Below the pieces are notes generated by a model, which searched no databases, had not been told where the DNA came from, and was given only the letters and a program-made list of their open reading frames with translations. 5,286 nucleotides of DNA from Acholeplasmataceae bacterium (lineage in GTDB: Bacteria; Bacillota_I; Bacilli_A; Acholeplasmatales; Acholeplasmataceae), in assembly GCA_030656435.1 (NCBI GenBank), contig JAUSOA010000215.1:1-5286 (forward strand), written 5' to 3'. The translations under genes were made by a program, and so were the position numbers. This document shows, piece after piece, positions 4,933 through 5,286 of this stretch. The stretch's first letter is position 1. Each line of letters starts with the position of its first letter.

Positions 4933-5286
4933 ATGGCAGTCGTATCAATGAAACAATTATTGGAGTCTGGTGTTCATTTCGGCCACGCAACGCGTCGTTG
5001 GAATCCTAAAATGGCACCATACATCTTCACGTCTAGAAATGGTATTTATATCATCGACTTAAAAAAGACAGCTGAAGAAATTGAAAAGGCTTATCAAGCA
5101 CTATTTAACATCGTGCAAGATGGCGGTAAGGTACTGTTTATCGGTACAAAGAAGCAAGCTCAAGAAGCTGTTAAGGAAGAAGCTATCCGTACAGGTCAGT
5201 TTTATGTTGACCAAAGATGGTTAGGTGGAACTCTAACAAACTTCAAGACTATCCGTCGTAGAATCAAGAGACTTCAAGATCTACAC
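4933..5286 (+). CDS. rpsB: 30S ribosomal protein S2 (5' part, cut by window end)
   Basis: The frame is open from ATG 4933 to the last base, giving 118 codons of a protein usually ~240-260 aa long. The start MAVVSMKQLLESGVHFGHAT followed by RRWNPKM is the unmistakable S2 N-terminus. Further family stretches are FTSRNGIYIIDLKKT, VLFIGTKKQAQ and the S2 signature around QRWLGGTLTNFKTI near residues 95-108. S2 binds the head-body junction of the small ribosomal subunit late in assembly. GAGAGGT (4916-4922) lies ten bases before the ATG. Codons such as CGT, AAG and ATC are more frequent than in the genes upstream, as expected for high expression. In most bacteria tsf (EF-Ts) follows; that lies outside this window. 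Confidence 0.97.
   Translation, partial: MAVVSMKQLLESGVHFGHATRRWNPKMAPYIFTSRNGIYIIDLKKTAEEIEKAYQALFNIVQDGGKVLFIGTKKQAQEAVKEEAIRTGQFYVDQRWLGGTLTNFKTIRRRIKRLQDLH

Overview
The window reads as a chromosomal segment of an AT-rich, low-GC Gram-positive bacterium. The best guess is a walled-less relative such as Acholeplasma, or another small-genome Firmicute. Reasons are the gene content (trmFO next to xerC), strong purine-rich Shine-Dalgarno sequences, A/T-ending codons, and the use of TGA as a true stop. Two adjacent genes end in TGA inside ATGA overlaps and tryptophan is always TGG, which argues against Mycoplasma/Spiroplasma proper, where TGA encodes Trp. The genus is an inference.

Left edge (1-181): the first ~64 bases look like the 5' end of a minus-strand gene, followed by two adjacent short hairpins with T-rich tracts on both sides, then a TATAAT promoter element for the rightward operon. 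Positions 182-3341 form a tightly packed rightward operon: trmFO (folate/FAD-dependent RNA m5U methyltransferase), xerC (tyrosine recombinase, TTG start), a Nudix hydrolase, and dut (dUTPase). The last three are joined by 4-base ATGA overlaps. The Nudix and dUTPase pair fits nucleotide-pool cleaning.

Positions 3347-4696 hold a second transcription unit with its own extended -10 promoter. It encodes four tandem paralogues (88, 102, 105 and 115 aa) of a small membrane protein with an N-terminal CxxC-x10-CxxC zinc ribbon and two hydrophobic segments. Their function is unknown. Each has its own G-rich ribosome binding site, and the unit ends at a two-part hairpin terminator (4745-4789).

Positions 4793-5286 hold a near-consensus promoter, a ~105-nt leader with a UUCG-capped stem and a possible ribosome-site-sequestering segment, and the first 118 codons of rpsB (ribosomal protein S2), cut by the window end.

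In Bacillus subtilis the order is trmFO-xerC-hslV-hslU-codY and, further on, rpsB-tsf. Here trmFO-xerC and rpsB are still near each other, but the space between them holds the Nudix/dut pair and the zinc-ribbon array. The least explained parts are the zinc-ribbon array and the rpsB leader.
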